Assembly: GCA_026129525.1 (NCBI GenBank)
Contig: JAHCHW010000003.1
Location: forward strand, 314,053 to 378,052
Direction: 5' to 3'
From: Chitinophagales bacterium
GTDB taxonomy: Bacteria; Bacteroidota; Bacteroidia; Chitinophagales; LD1
Length of the DNA: 64,000 nucleotides
Below, one piece after another: positions 16,944 to 27,200 of this stretch. The notes under the pieces were generated by a model. It ran no database searches and was not told where the DNA came from. It saw only the letters and a list, made by a program, of their open reading frames with translations. Position 1 is the first letter of the stretch; every line of letters starts with the position of its first letter. Made by a program: the position numbers and the translations under genes.

Positions 16944-19900
16944 CTCAGCAGTGTTACATTTCCTTTCTTAAAAAACTTTTTGTTGCCCGGGCAATCGCCT
17001 TCGGCATAATAACCAAATACAGCGGGATCTAAGCGGGCACCTTTAAATTTGCCATCCCAGCCTTTAGTAACATCGGTGGTTTCGAACACTTTTTGTCCCC
17101 AGCGGTCGTACACGGCAAAGTATAAATTGGTGATGTTGTTGCCGCGCACATACAGCACATCGTTTTTGCCGTCACCATTCGGTGAAAACGCATTTGGAAT
17201 ATACACGCTTGTTTCTTCGCAAGGAGTTTTGAGCACCACTACAATTACCGAATCGGTTTTAAAGCAGCCCTGCGAATCGGAAACCGTTACATAATACGTG
17301 TGTGTTTCTTTCGGATAAGCCAGCGGGTTTTGAATGGTTGTGTTGCTCAATGTAGTATCTGTTTGCCATTGAATATTCGCCACTGTTGCGCTAAAAGAAA
17401 CATTCAGTTGGGTGGTATCGCCAAAGTAAATAGTGTCGGGCGTGGCAAAGGCGTTCACATTCGGCAAACCCGAAAGCACATCAATTTGAATGGAGCCGGT
17501 AAACGTGCAGCCTATTTGATTCATCACTGTAACAGTATAAGTAGTGTTTTGTGAAGGGCTAACTAAAGGGTTGGCGGTGTTGGCTCCTGAAATTATTTGG
17601 TTGACAGGTTCCCACGTGTAAGTAAGTTGTTGATTGGGCTGCGAATTGGTAACCGAAAGTTGCAGTGTATCGCCCGCACATAACACATCGTTGCCTTGTA
17701 ACGAAAGAGCATCGGTGAACACTACTACGGTTTGGCGAATGGTATCGGTGCAAATGCCATTGCCCACCAACAGGGTATATTGCGTGGTTTGCGTGGGCGA
17801 TGCAAACGGATTGGAAACGGTGGATGAACTCAAACTTCCTGATGGAGTCCACAAATAAGTGATGGCAGAATCGTTGCCTGGCGGAATACCAATTTGCGTT
17901 GCCTGCGTGTTGCAAATAGTAAGCGTAGGTAAAGTATCGGTTCCCGAATTGCCAATCACTAAAACCTTCTTTGTAATAGTATCAGTAGCGTTGCAACTTC
18001 CCGGGTCGCTTATAACCAAGGTTACATCATACAAACCGCTTTGATTAAATGAATAGGTAGGATTTGCAACGGTAGAACTTCCTCCATCGCCAAAAAACCA
18101 TTGGTATGAAGGCGACAAAACCGAAGTGCTTTGGTTGGTAAACGAAACAGGAACATTAACGCAAGCGTTGGGCGCAGTAAAATCAGCCAAACAAAGCGGC
18201 AGGTCTAAGTTGAATTTAAAAACAGCATTGTTGCAGTTTGAAGAATTGTTGGTGTTGGAAACCGCACCGGGAGTGGTGGGAAAATCATCGTTGCTGCCGC
18301 AGCCCGCACATACCGATTGGTACGCCACCCCTTTTTTATCGAAGCGGCTTGTTCCGCCATCCACATGTTCGTGGCTGATGTTGCCTCCCATAAAGGTGGC
18401 ATACACCAACGCAGAGGCATCGTCCTTCAACACCATCAAATAAAAATCGGAACCATCGGTTACTGCCTTGTAAGCATTGGAAGTAACATCCAACCCTAAT
18501 GTTCCTCCTGTGCCACCCACATTATTATTTACACTTTGGCTGCCCCAGCCGCAGGCGTAAATACTGTTGCATACATCTACCAAAAATGCGGTAGGAGAAA
18601 TGTCGGTAGTGCCTAAGCCGCGCCCAAACGAAGTGGACCAAATAAGAGTGTCGAGTTGATTAGAGAATTTTGAAATAAACTGTCCGCCATTGGGTTTATT
18701 GTAGGCTGCATTCTTTATAAAGTTGGTTCCCGAATTATCTGCCTGCCCAAATACATACACCGCGTTGCTCTTATCCAACTCCACAAAATAAATTTGGTCG
18801 TAATCGCCATAGCCGTAGTAAGTAGAGGCGATATTTTGTTGTCCGTTTTTATCAATGTGAATGATAAAACCATCGGTTTCGCCACCGGCATACGTGTTTT
18901 GGAAAGTTCCCGCTGTAACCGGAAAATTGGTGGAGCGTGTTCCTCCGGCAATAAAAAGGTTTTCGGTATTATCAATGGCAACCGAGTAAGCGGCATCATC
19001 TTCATTGCCGCCAAAGGTGGTACTCCATATCATGGTACTCAAGTTGGCATCCATTTTAAACACACAAGCATCCAAGCCTCCGCCAAAACTGTTTTGAAAA
19101 GTTCCGGCAGTGCGCGGAAAATCTTGCGAGCGGGTGCACGATGCCACATACACGTTGTTATTCTTGTCAATATCAATTTCGCCACGTACTTCATCGGCAT
19201 AGTTGTGGCGGGTAAAACCGGGTGTGCTGTAAGGCTGCCCGGCACGGTAGTTCAGTCCGTCATTACCGGAGCCGCCCACATAAGTAGAAGAAAGCAATTG
19301 AGTGCCATCGGCACTCAGGCGCGAAATCACAATATCGGAACCATTGCGGTAATGCGCAGCAATACCAGTAAACACTCCCGGGTCGTTTCCTCCGTTAAAA
19401 GTTTGGTCGTACGCGTTGGCAGTAGTAGGATAGTTGGAGGCATCGGTAGTTCCCAAAATATACAACTCATCGTTTTGGTTGGCGACCAAACTGTGCGGCA
19501 AATCCTGCCCGAAACCACCGAGGTAAGTAGAATAAATTCGCTGTGTGCCAGTGGCGTTATACTTCGTAATGCCAATGTCTGCTCCGGGAATACCGCCTAC
19601 ACTCAAGCCGCCAATGTAATTAACCTGATAAGCGCCAAGTGTAGTAGGGTAGCCAACTCCGAATACAGAGCCTGCTGCGAAAGCATTGCCGGCACGGTCG
19701 TACGTTGCCGAGTATCCGAAGTTATCGGAAGTGGAGCCGGAGTAGGTGCTGAAGATAAGCGTGGGGTCAATAATTAAATCGTATTGCTTGTTATAGCCAT
19801 TCGGGAAAGAATAGCACAACCAGTTTCTTGAAAGCGAAAAATTGCAGGCTACATCTTTTTTGCTTCCATTGATTATTTGATACGCCACCGGTTTGGTATC

Positions 19901-20518
19901 AATAAAATTTCCGAGCGAAGTTTTGAGAACTAAATCGCCTTCGTGGGTTAAAGAAACCTCATCGGCTCCTTTGAATACAGTTTTAATAAGAGAGGCATCA
20001 GCACCTTTCTTTACCGTATAAGTGTATTTCAAGTTCCCTTCTGCCGAAGTTACATGCAGGTGAATGCCCGGGTATAACTCAGCGTAGTTTACCTCTTTAA
20101 ATCCGCGAACGCGCGAAGCCCAACCAGCCGGATCGTTGCCGATGAAATAGTTGAAATACTCGCTGATGGCTTTATCTCCTGTTACTTCGGGTTTACTGCT
20201 TGCCCCTTCAAACTCCATGGCAAACGCATGAAGGCGCAAGGTGTAATCAATTTCGGGCTGGTAGTTTTCCAACCGGTGGTGGTCGCCCCGAATGCGCTGT
20301 ATATCATCCGAACTTACAAAGTGAAAGGTGATTCCTTTTTGTTCAAAGAAAATGGCTCCGCTTTTTACATCCGCTTTGAAGACTATGTTGTTTTGCCACT
20401 GCCCTTTGTTTTCAATAAATGTATAACTTGGACAACGGTTGCAACTGCCGTATAAGCAGTTGCTGTTTAACAAAAGAGGAATAAAACAAATTAACAGTAT
20501 TTTCGTAAAAAGGTTCAT
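16940..20518 (-). CDS. SprB-like surface protein: SBBP propeller, PKD, CHU_C terminus
   Basis: A 1192-residue secreted protein. After the signal peptide comes the domain that starts FIENKGQWQNNIVFKADV, then a long SBBP-type propeller with repeated STYLGG / WSTTFGGNEDDAAYSVAID / GDFPTT motifs. A PKD domain follows (SPSYQWFFGDGGSS, YSFNQSGLYDVTLVIS), then two or three Ig-like modules. It ends in a gliding-motility C-terminal domain: IPNAFSPNGDGKNDVLYV, then YDRWGQKVFET. That last domain is the type B T9SS signal. I chose the ATG at 20518 because the signal peptide (MNLFTKILLICFIPLLL) begins there; the 24 upstream residues look spurious. It is first in the operon with the SprF-like and OmpA-like genes. 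Confidence 0.9.
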   Translation of the reverse strand: MNLFTKILLICFIPLLLNSNCLYGSCNRCPSYTFIENKGQWQNNIVFKADVKSGAIFFEQKGITFHFVSSDDIQRIRGDHHRLENYQPEIDYTLRLHAFAMEFEGASSKPEVTGDKAISEYFNYFIGNDPAGWASRVRGFKEVNYAELYPGIHLHVTSAEGNLKYTYTVKKGADASLIKTVFKGADEVSLTHEGDLVLKTSLGNFIDTKPVAYQIINGSKKDVACNFSLSRNWLCYSFPNGYNKQYDLIIDPTLIFSTYSGSTSDNFGYSATYDRAGNAFAAGSVFGVGYPTTLGAYQVNYIGGLSVGGIPGADIGITKYNATGTQRIYSTYLGGFGQDLPHSLVANQNDELYILGTTDASNYPTTANAYDQTFNGGNDPGVFTGIAAHYRNGSDIVISRLSADGTQLLSSTYVGGSGNDGLNYRAGQPYSTPGFTRHNYADEVRGEIDIDKNNNVYVASCTRSQDFPRTAGTFQNSFGGGLDACVFKMDANLSTMIWSTTFGGNEDDAAYSVAIDNTENLFIAGGTRSTNFPVTAGTFQNTYAGGETDGFIIHIDKNGQQNIASTYYGYGDYDQIYFVELDKSNAVYVFGQADNSGTNFIKNAAYNKPNGGQFISKFSNQLDTLIWSTSFGRGLGTTDISPTAFLVDVCNSIYACGWGSQSVNNNVGGTGGTLGLDVTSNAYKAVTDGSDFYLMVLKDDASALVYATFMGGNISHEHVDGGTSRFDKKGVAYQSVCAGCGSNDDFPTTPGAVSNTNNSSNCNNAVFKFNLDLPLCLADFTAPNACVNVPVSFTNQSTSVLSPSYQWFFGDGGSSTVANPTYSFNQSGLYDVTLVISDPGSCNATDTITKKVLVIGNSGTDTLPTLTICNTQATQIGIPPGNDSAITYLWTPSGSLSSSTVSNPFASPTQTTQYTLLVGNGICTDTIRQTVVVFTDALSLQGNDVLCAGDTLQLSVTNSQPNQQLTYTWEPVNQIISGANTANPLVSPSQNTTYTVTVMNQIGCTFTGSIQIDVLSGLPNVNAFATPDTIYFGDTTQLNVSFSATVANIQWQTDTTLSNTTIQNPLAYPKETHTYYVTVSDSQGCFKTDSVIVVVLKTPCEETSVYIPNAFSPNGDGKNDVLYVRGNNITNLYFAVYDRWGQKVFETTDVTKGWDGKFKGARLDPAVFGYYAEGDCPGNKKFFKKGNVTLLR

Positions 20519-20607
20519 AAAATGGACTTGGCGCTTAAACCAAATCAGGCTAAAGAAACAATAGTTTCGGTGTCTATACAATACCATCACTAAAATTCCT
20601 ATCGGTT

Positions 20608-23600
20608 ATGAAACATATTTTCGCATTGTTGTTGTGCGCAGCATCGGTATCGCTTACACAGTTTAATGCCAGCGCCCAAGCCGGAACAGTTGACCTTACA
20701 TACTATCAAGGCATGGGGGTTGATTTTAAATGTACTGGCGGTTTAGTACAGCCCGATTCATCAGTAATTATTATTGGTCGTTTTGCATGGGTAAATGAGC
20801 GTGCCATTAGTGGTGTTGCGAAGTTGAACCAACAGGGAGACAACGATTATTCCTTCGATATAGGAACAGGTGCCGATGAGCATGTTAACCAAATAGTGCG
20901 CCAGCCCGATGGTAAATTGATAATAGCGGGAGATTTCAAAAATTTTAATGGCGAATTGGTAAACCATATTGTGCGCCTTAATCCCGATGGCAGCCGCGAT
21001 TATTCATTTAATATGGGGAGTGGTTTTACTGCTAATGGAACAGTTTATGCTTTGTATTTACAGCCCGATGGAAAAATTTTAGCAGGGGGAATTTTTGTTG
21101 ATTACAATGGTACAACTGCCAATTATTTAGTTCGGTTAAATAACGATGGCTCCATTGACAATACCTTCAATATCGGAACCGGGTTTAACAACACGGTTTA
21201 TGACATTGACCGCCAAACAGACGGCAAATACATTGTAGCCGGAAATTTTACAACGGTTAATGGCGACACGCTTTACAAGCGCATAGTGCGACTGAATACT
21301 AACGGAAGTATTGATGCAACCTTTAATCCGGGAAAAGGATTCAGCAATATTGTAACCAGAGCCAAACTACAAAGCGATGGCAAAATAGTAGCAGTAGGTT
21401 TTTTTACTTCGTACAATGACTCTGCACGAAGCCGAATTGCAAGAATAGACACAAACGGCAATTTGGATGTAAACTTCAACCCCGGCACCGGATTTAACAG
21501 CAACGTTAACGATGTATTGCTCCATACCGATGGTAAAATTTATGCAACAGGTAACTTTACACAATACAATGGATCGGGTAATAACCGAATAGTAAGGATA
21601 AACACTACAGGAAGCAAAGACATGACATTTACTCCTGGTACAGGTCTGAATCTTAGTTGTAATGCTATTTTTCAGAACTACGATGGGCGTGTTTTTGTGG
21701 GAGGCACTTTTACAGCCGCAGATTCCTTTGCTCGCTTCAGATTAGTTCGGTTTTTAACTACCGGCAAAGTTGACCATACTTTTTTGGAGCAATCGAAACT
21801 GAATAATCTGGTTTATTCGGCAGCCACACAAAGCTCCGGCAAGGCAGTTATAGGGGGAACTTTTACCAGATATAACCAACGAATGGCAAATCGCATAACC
21901 CGTCTTAACAGCGATGGAATGATTGATACCACTTTTAAAAGCGGGACGGGCGCAAATAATAATATCCGAAAAATTGTAGTGCTACCTAACGATAAGATAT
22001 TGATAGGGGGCGATTTTACTACCTACAACGGAGTAGCACGCAACCGTATTGCCCGCCTAAATGCCGATGGCTCTTTAGACACAAGTTTTGTTGTGGGAAC
22101 CGGAGCCAATGCTACCGTATATGCATTTGCAGTGGACGCACAAGGAAAAATTTATGTAGGGGGTAACTTTGCCACTTTTAATGGCACTACTGTTAACCGC
22201 ATTGTTCGTTTAAACAGTAACGGCTCTATTGATAATACCTTTGATATGGGCACAGGGTTCAACAACTATGTGTACGAAATAGTGTTGCAGCCCGATGGCA
22301 AGATATTGGCAAGCGGAGCTTTCACCAATTACAAAGGGGTAAGCAACAACCGAATTATCCGGTTAAACACCGATGGAACCCCCGACAATACATTTACCAT
22401 CGGAACCGGAGCCGGTAACATTGTTTATAGTATAGAGCTAATGGATAGCGGTCGTATACTGATTGGTGGCACATTTACTACGTACAATGGCACATCTAAA
22501 CTACGTGTTGCACTTTTAAATACAAATGGAACACTAAACACTTCATTTGCTGCAACCGTTGCAAATGGAGCTGTGTTTGACATTAGGCGTATTGACAAGG
22601 GCGTTTTGTTGGGCGGTTCATTTACCAGCGTAAATGGCGTTACGGGCAGAAACAGAATAATTTGTCTTGACTCTACGGGTGCGGTGAACAATTCTACTTT
22701 TTACACCGGCATCGGCTCAGATAATATTATTTACACCGTACACTATGATGCATTGCAACGTGCCATTTACTTAGGCGGCACATTCAGCACTATACAGTCG
22801 AAACTCTACAACCGTTTTGCGCGCCTTACAAATTCAAGCATAAAACTGGTAGATATTGCAACACTATTATGCCCGGGAGCCATACCAAAAGTATATTTTG
22901 AAAAGAATGGCATTTATAACCCAGGCAATGTTTTTACTGTGCAACTTTCCGATGCTAACGGCAGTTTTGCTAACCCAACAACCATTGGCGCAAAGCCATC
23001 TACCGCACTCGGACTCGACTCCATTACTGTTTTTTTTCCGAACAATCTACCGCATGGAACTAATTACCGAGTTAGGATTGTGTCTTCCGACCTTGATGAT
23101 ATCAGTAACCTTTCGCAAGCCATTACGGTTACCAACCCACAAATTCCAACTGTTACAGCAAGTGGTCCACTTGATTTTTGCAGTGGTGGAAGCGGAGTTA
23201 CACTCTCTGCTTCCGAGGGGACATCATACAGTTGGAGCAGCGGAGAAACCACGCAAAGCATAGTTGTTCAAGCTACCGGCAGTTACATTGTTACGGTTAA
23301 CAGTAACAACTGTATAGCTTCATCTGCTCCGGTTAATACGGTTGCCCATCCATCGCCCGACTCATCTATTGTTATTGAAATAGCTTCGCTGTGCGGTAGC
23401 GGAAGTGTAAAGCTAAGCGGCAAGCCGGGGTTAACTTATGCATGGAATATTGGACCAACATCACAATCTATTACTGTAAGCCAAAACGGAGTATATGCGC
23501 TTACGGTTACCGATACCATCGGATGCCAGTCGGATTCAACGCTTAATTTAAACATTACCGACTTGCTCAACAACCTGATTGTTGCAAACGGACCAACCAC

Positions 23601-24255
23601 CTTTTGCCAAGGCAACAGTGTAACACTTACAACATTGCCCGGAGCGAACAGTTACTTATGGAGCAATTCGCAAACCACACAAAGCATTAACGTAACAACC
23701 GCAGGTAGCTATTCTTTAACCGTATCGGATGGTATTTGTTCTGTTACTGATGGTCCGGTTACAGTAACTGTACTTTCGCTTCCTACTATCACTTTCAGTT
23801 TGCCACAAGATACATTCTGCCAAAGCGGGTCTTCGGTAACATTGTCGGCAACACCGGTAGGCGGCACCTTTTCGGGCAATGGTGTTAGTGGCTCAACTTT
23901 TAACCCTGCCGGACTTGGTAACACATCGGTTGTAGTTACTTATACCTACACCGATGGTAACAATTGCACCAACACAAAGGCAGATACCGTGTATGTTGCC
24001 CTATGTACAGGCATTGAAGATGTTGCGGAAAACACCTTGCACATTTTCCCTAACCCAGTAAACGATGTGCTTTATATTGCCGGATTAAAGCAGGATACTT
24101 ATTTGATTGAGATTACCAACATGCTTGGTGCTACAGTGCTAAGCAGAAGAGTAACTGCCACATCTGGAACCGAAATGCTTAATCTGAAAGAATTGACTGC
24201 GGGTCAGTACGTGATTAGAGCAGGCAACAGCCGAACTGTTTTTGTGAAGCAGTAA
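20608..24255 (+). CDS. Giant T9SS cargo protein with 14 delta-60 propeller repeats
   Basis: A 1215-residue secreted protein with a signal peptide ending SASAQ. Residues about 45-760 hold 14 successive delta-60 repeats of about 51 residues, each running from QPDGKI.. through GGTFTTYNG, RIVRLNxDGSID and GTGF. Fourteen copies would fit two seven-bladed propellers. Ig-like modules follow (for example TFCQGNSVTLTTLPGANSYLW). The chain ends in a type A T9SS sorting domain (IFPNPVNDVLYI, ending VIRAGNSRTVFVKQ). It is divergent from the SprB-like gene across 89 bp. A cell-surface adhesin or binding protein is inferred; no enzyme motif is visible. Confidence 0.9.
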   Translation: MKHIFALLLCAASVSLTQFNASAQAGTVDLTYYQGMGVDFKCTGGLVQPDSSVIIIGRFAWVNERAISGVAKLNQQGDNDYSFDIGTGADEHVNQIVRQPDGKLIIAGDFKNFNGELVNHIVRLNPDGSRDYSFNMGSGFTANGTVYALYLQPDGKILAGGIFVDYNGTTANYLVRLNNDGSIDNTFNIGTGFNNTVYDIDRQTDGKYIVAGNFTTVNGDTLYKRIVRLNTNGSIDATFNPGKGFSNIVTRAKLQSDGKIVAVGFFTSYNDSARSRIARIDTNGNLDVNFNPGTGFNSNVNDVLLHTDGKIYATGNFTQYNGSGNNRIVRINTTGSKDMTFTPGTGLNLSCNAIFQNYDGRVFVGGTFTAADSFARFRLVRFLTTGKVDHTFLEQSKLNNLVYSAATQSSGKAVIGGTFTRYNQRMANRITRLNSDGMIDTTFKSGTGANNNIRKIVVLPNDKILIGGDFTTYNGVARNRIARLNADGSLDTSFVVGTGANATVYAFAVDAQGKIYVGGNFATFNGTTVNRIVRLNSNGSIDNTFDMGTGFNNYVYEIVLQPDGKILASGAFTNYKGVSNNRIIRLNTDGTPDNTFTIGTGAGNIVYSIELMDSGRILIGGTFTTYNGTSKLRVALLNTNGTLNTSFAATVANGAVFDIRRIDKGVLLGGSFTSVNGVTGRNRIICLDSTGAVNNSTFYTGIGSDNIIYTVHYDALQRAIYLGGTFSTIQSKLYNRFARLTNSSIKLVDIATLLCPGAIPKVYFEKNGIYNPGNVFTVQLSDANGSFANPTTIGAKPSTALGLDSITVFFPNNLPHGTNYRVRIVSSDLDDISNLSQAITVTNPQIPTVTASGPLDFCSGGSGVTLSASEGTSYSWSSGETTQSIVVQATGSYIVTVNSNNCIASSAPVNTVAHPSPDSSIVIEIASLCGSGSVKLSGKPGLTYAWNIGPTSQSITVSQNGVYALTVTDTIGCQSDSTLNLNITDLLNNLIVANGPTTFCQGNSVTLTTLPGANSYLWSNSQTTQSINVTTAGSYSLTVSDGICSVTDGPVTVTVLSLPTITFSLPQDTFCQSGSSVTLSATPVGGTFSGNGVSGSTFNPAGLGNTSVVVTYTYTDGNNCTNTKADTVYVALCTGIEDVAENTLHIFPNPVNDVLYIAGLKQDTYLIEITNMLGATVLSRRVTATSGTEMLNLKELTAGQYVIRAGNSRTVFVKQ

Positions 24256-24265
24256 CATTTTGCTG

Positions 24266-27200
24266 TCAATACTTCACTAATCTTCTGCCAATGGTTGGCA
24301 GATGGTTATTCTCGATTTTCAGCCAATAAACGCCTGCCGAAAATTTTTCGGTGTTCAGAAACGCAACAGAAGTAGTAATCGTTTCTGTTTGCAGCAATCT
24401 TCCGGTGGCATCAAACACACTAATATGTACAGGCAACGGCAGGTTGCCGGTTGATACCGTCAATAAATTATCGGAAAGCGGATTCGGATAAATAAGCACG
24501 TCTTCTTCGTTCCATTCATTTATTCCTGTTCCGAGGCAAAGCGGATAGCTCACATACACATCCTGCGATTGTGCACTGCAAAAGTTAGAGTCGGCAATTA
24601 CCACATAATAAAAGCCCGACTGGTCGGCTGTATGAAAGCGCGTGTTTGCACCCGGCACTATCATGCTTCCGTTGTACCATTGGTAAGTTACGTTCGGAAT
24701 TAAATCAGCCGCTAAGTCGCAAAAATTTACGTGCACTTGCGGAGGTGATAGCGGAGGATTGCAAGGGTCGGGCACTAATCCGCCTTGAACGATAACAATG
24801 TTTTGTCCACCCGTTAACTGCACAATGCAAGTGCGCGGTTGTGCATCAAAATTTGCATTCACCAAAAACTTTAGCCAGCCGCTGCCGGAGTATGGCAACG
24901 TTGGCGAAACAACACTCAGCCAGTTGCATATTGATACATTCCAAGCCGTGCAGGTGGAATCGGAAGTCGTTACATAAAACGAATCAACGGCAGCATTCGC
25001 TGAGAATGAAAAGTAAGCCGGTTGTGCCGTATATGTGCAGTAAGGAACTACATCCACAGCTACATCATCGGTTGCCGTACATCCGTTCGCATCGGTAACA
25101 GTAACCGTGTAAGTGGTAGAAGAAGTAAGATTGCTAACTACAGGATTTGCCATCGCATCGCTATTCAACGCTGTTGCGGGCGACCATTGGTAGTTGTATG
25201 GTGCCGTTCCGCCCATGGCAGTTGGCGAGCCGCCCAGCGTAAGCGAATTTCCTTGCGCCTGAAGAAAAATCTGGTCGGCACCTGCCGATGCAATGGGGTT
25301 AGGATAAACAGTTATGTCTATCGGAGTTGTTGAAGCCACATTCGCATTGCAGCCTCCGGGGTTGGTTACGGTTACATGAAAAGTTCCCGATTGGGTTACC
25401 TGTATAGAGGAAGCGGTATCTCCATTGCTCCAGTTGTAAGCACTGCCTTGTGTGGCTGTAAGTGTAACACTTCCTCCGCTGCAAAATGCTGTTGTGCCCG
25501 ATGCGGAAATTTGCACTACCGGGCTGGCAGAAACTGTTACACTTTGCGATGCCGTACCAGTGCAGTTGTTCTGTGTAACGGTGTAAGTAACCACATGCGT
25601 TCCTACCCCTGCTGCGGATGGCGAAAACACATTGCCGCTAATTCCATTGCCTGAAAAAGTGCCGCCAATGGGAGTAGCAGTTAATGTAGCATTCGATGAA
25701 GCAAGGCAATACGCGTTCGATAAATTGCCGATAACCGGTTGCGGGGTAGCATTCACGGTAACACCGTACGGGTCGGAACTAAGGCTGCCACAGTTGTTGG
25801 TAGCGGTTACGCGATAAGTTCCCGAAGCTGTAACTGTAGTTTGTGTACCGGTGGCTCCGTTGCTCCAAACATAGGTACAACCGCTACATGGGTTCGAAAC
25901 ACTTAGTTGCGAGTTTTGCCCCGAGCAAAAAACATTATTGCCCGCAATAACCGGTTTGGTTGGTTGCGAGCAAGGTGTAGTAACGCAAATAGTAAACGTA
26001 GTGGTGGTAGGCGGGTTGCCCGCACCTGTGTAATCGTACACGCGTACGTAATAAGTAGTGCCTACGGTAAGCCCTGTTGCCTGCAAAATTTCTGTGGCTC
26101 CTTCTCCGCCACCTGCATCCTGACAGTCAATGGAAGTTCCCGGGCAGCCGCTGCGTAAATCAACCACCGCATCCATGCCCGATGTAGGCACCACGGTAAT
26201 GTTGTGCGAAGTAGCGGTTGCCGTAAACTTATACCACACATCGTTTGCTACGCTTGATGTGTAGCCATCGCAGTTAGTAGGCGCTGCCGATTGCGTAGCT
26301 CCGTTCACATCGCCTGTTACAGTGCCTCCGCAGGTGGTTCCGTAAACGGTGAGCGATGGCGGATTTCCGCAGTAGTCGTTCGATGGTTGAACCGGTGGCG
26401 ATGCATTGCAATTGCCCGAATTAAAATAACCGAACCATGTGCTCCACGGAATTGTTCCCGGGCAACTGGTGTTGGTGCCGGGCATATTGTTGTGCCCGCA
26501 TATACCGGGCGATGTAATGTTTTGGTTGATGGGAATGTTGTACTGGTTGCAGAAATAACAAGCCATTTGTGCCGAAGCCTGCAACATGGCGGTGCTGTTC
26601 CATAAGCCGGGGTTGGCTAAAGTGGCTTCGTGCTCTTCGCCTATGCTTCGCCCGTTGTTGTAGGGGTAGCCCGATGCCCCGCAATGCCAGGCAGTGTTGG
26701 CTACTGCAACTGTTTGGTAAATGGTGCCGTTGTTGGCAGTTACAAAGTGCGCGCTCGCATTTGCCGAGCAGTTTTGAAACCACGACACCGCGCCCGCTGC
26801 CGTGCCTGTTCCTATCCAGTGGTTAACCCACGTATCAATAGAATGGTTTCGTCCGGTTGAATAGTTGCAGGTGGTAAAACTCCCCACAGCCGGACCGTAA
26901 TCGGCAGTGCGGGAATTGTCTTCCTCCTCAGTAGTATTATCGTGGAATGTAGAGCGGATGTACTGCCAGTCAATTTTTTTGCGCGGAAGAGTTATCTGCT
27001 CGTTCCAAAGTGTAATGCTGTTAGCGCCATCGCTCAGTACAGTATAGTATCTGTCTGCCTCAATTTGGCAAAGTTGCCTTCTGATTAAGCCGGAGAATTT
27101 TGCCGCAGCCGGATACCAGTCTTCAATGCGTGCTTTGGTGTTTTTACTGTTGCCGAAATACTTGCGAAGCAAGGCAGCCGCCCCGCGTATATTTTGGCGC

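Noticed and set aside
18794..19777. A 327-codon open frame on the plus strand inside the SprB-like gene
   Set aside because: It is antisense to a clearly homologous coding region and arises from that gene's codon use.
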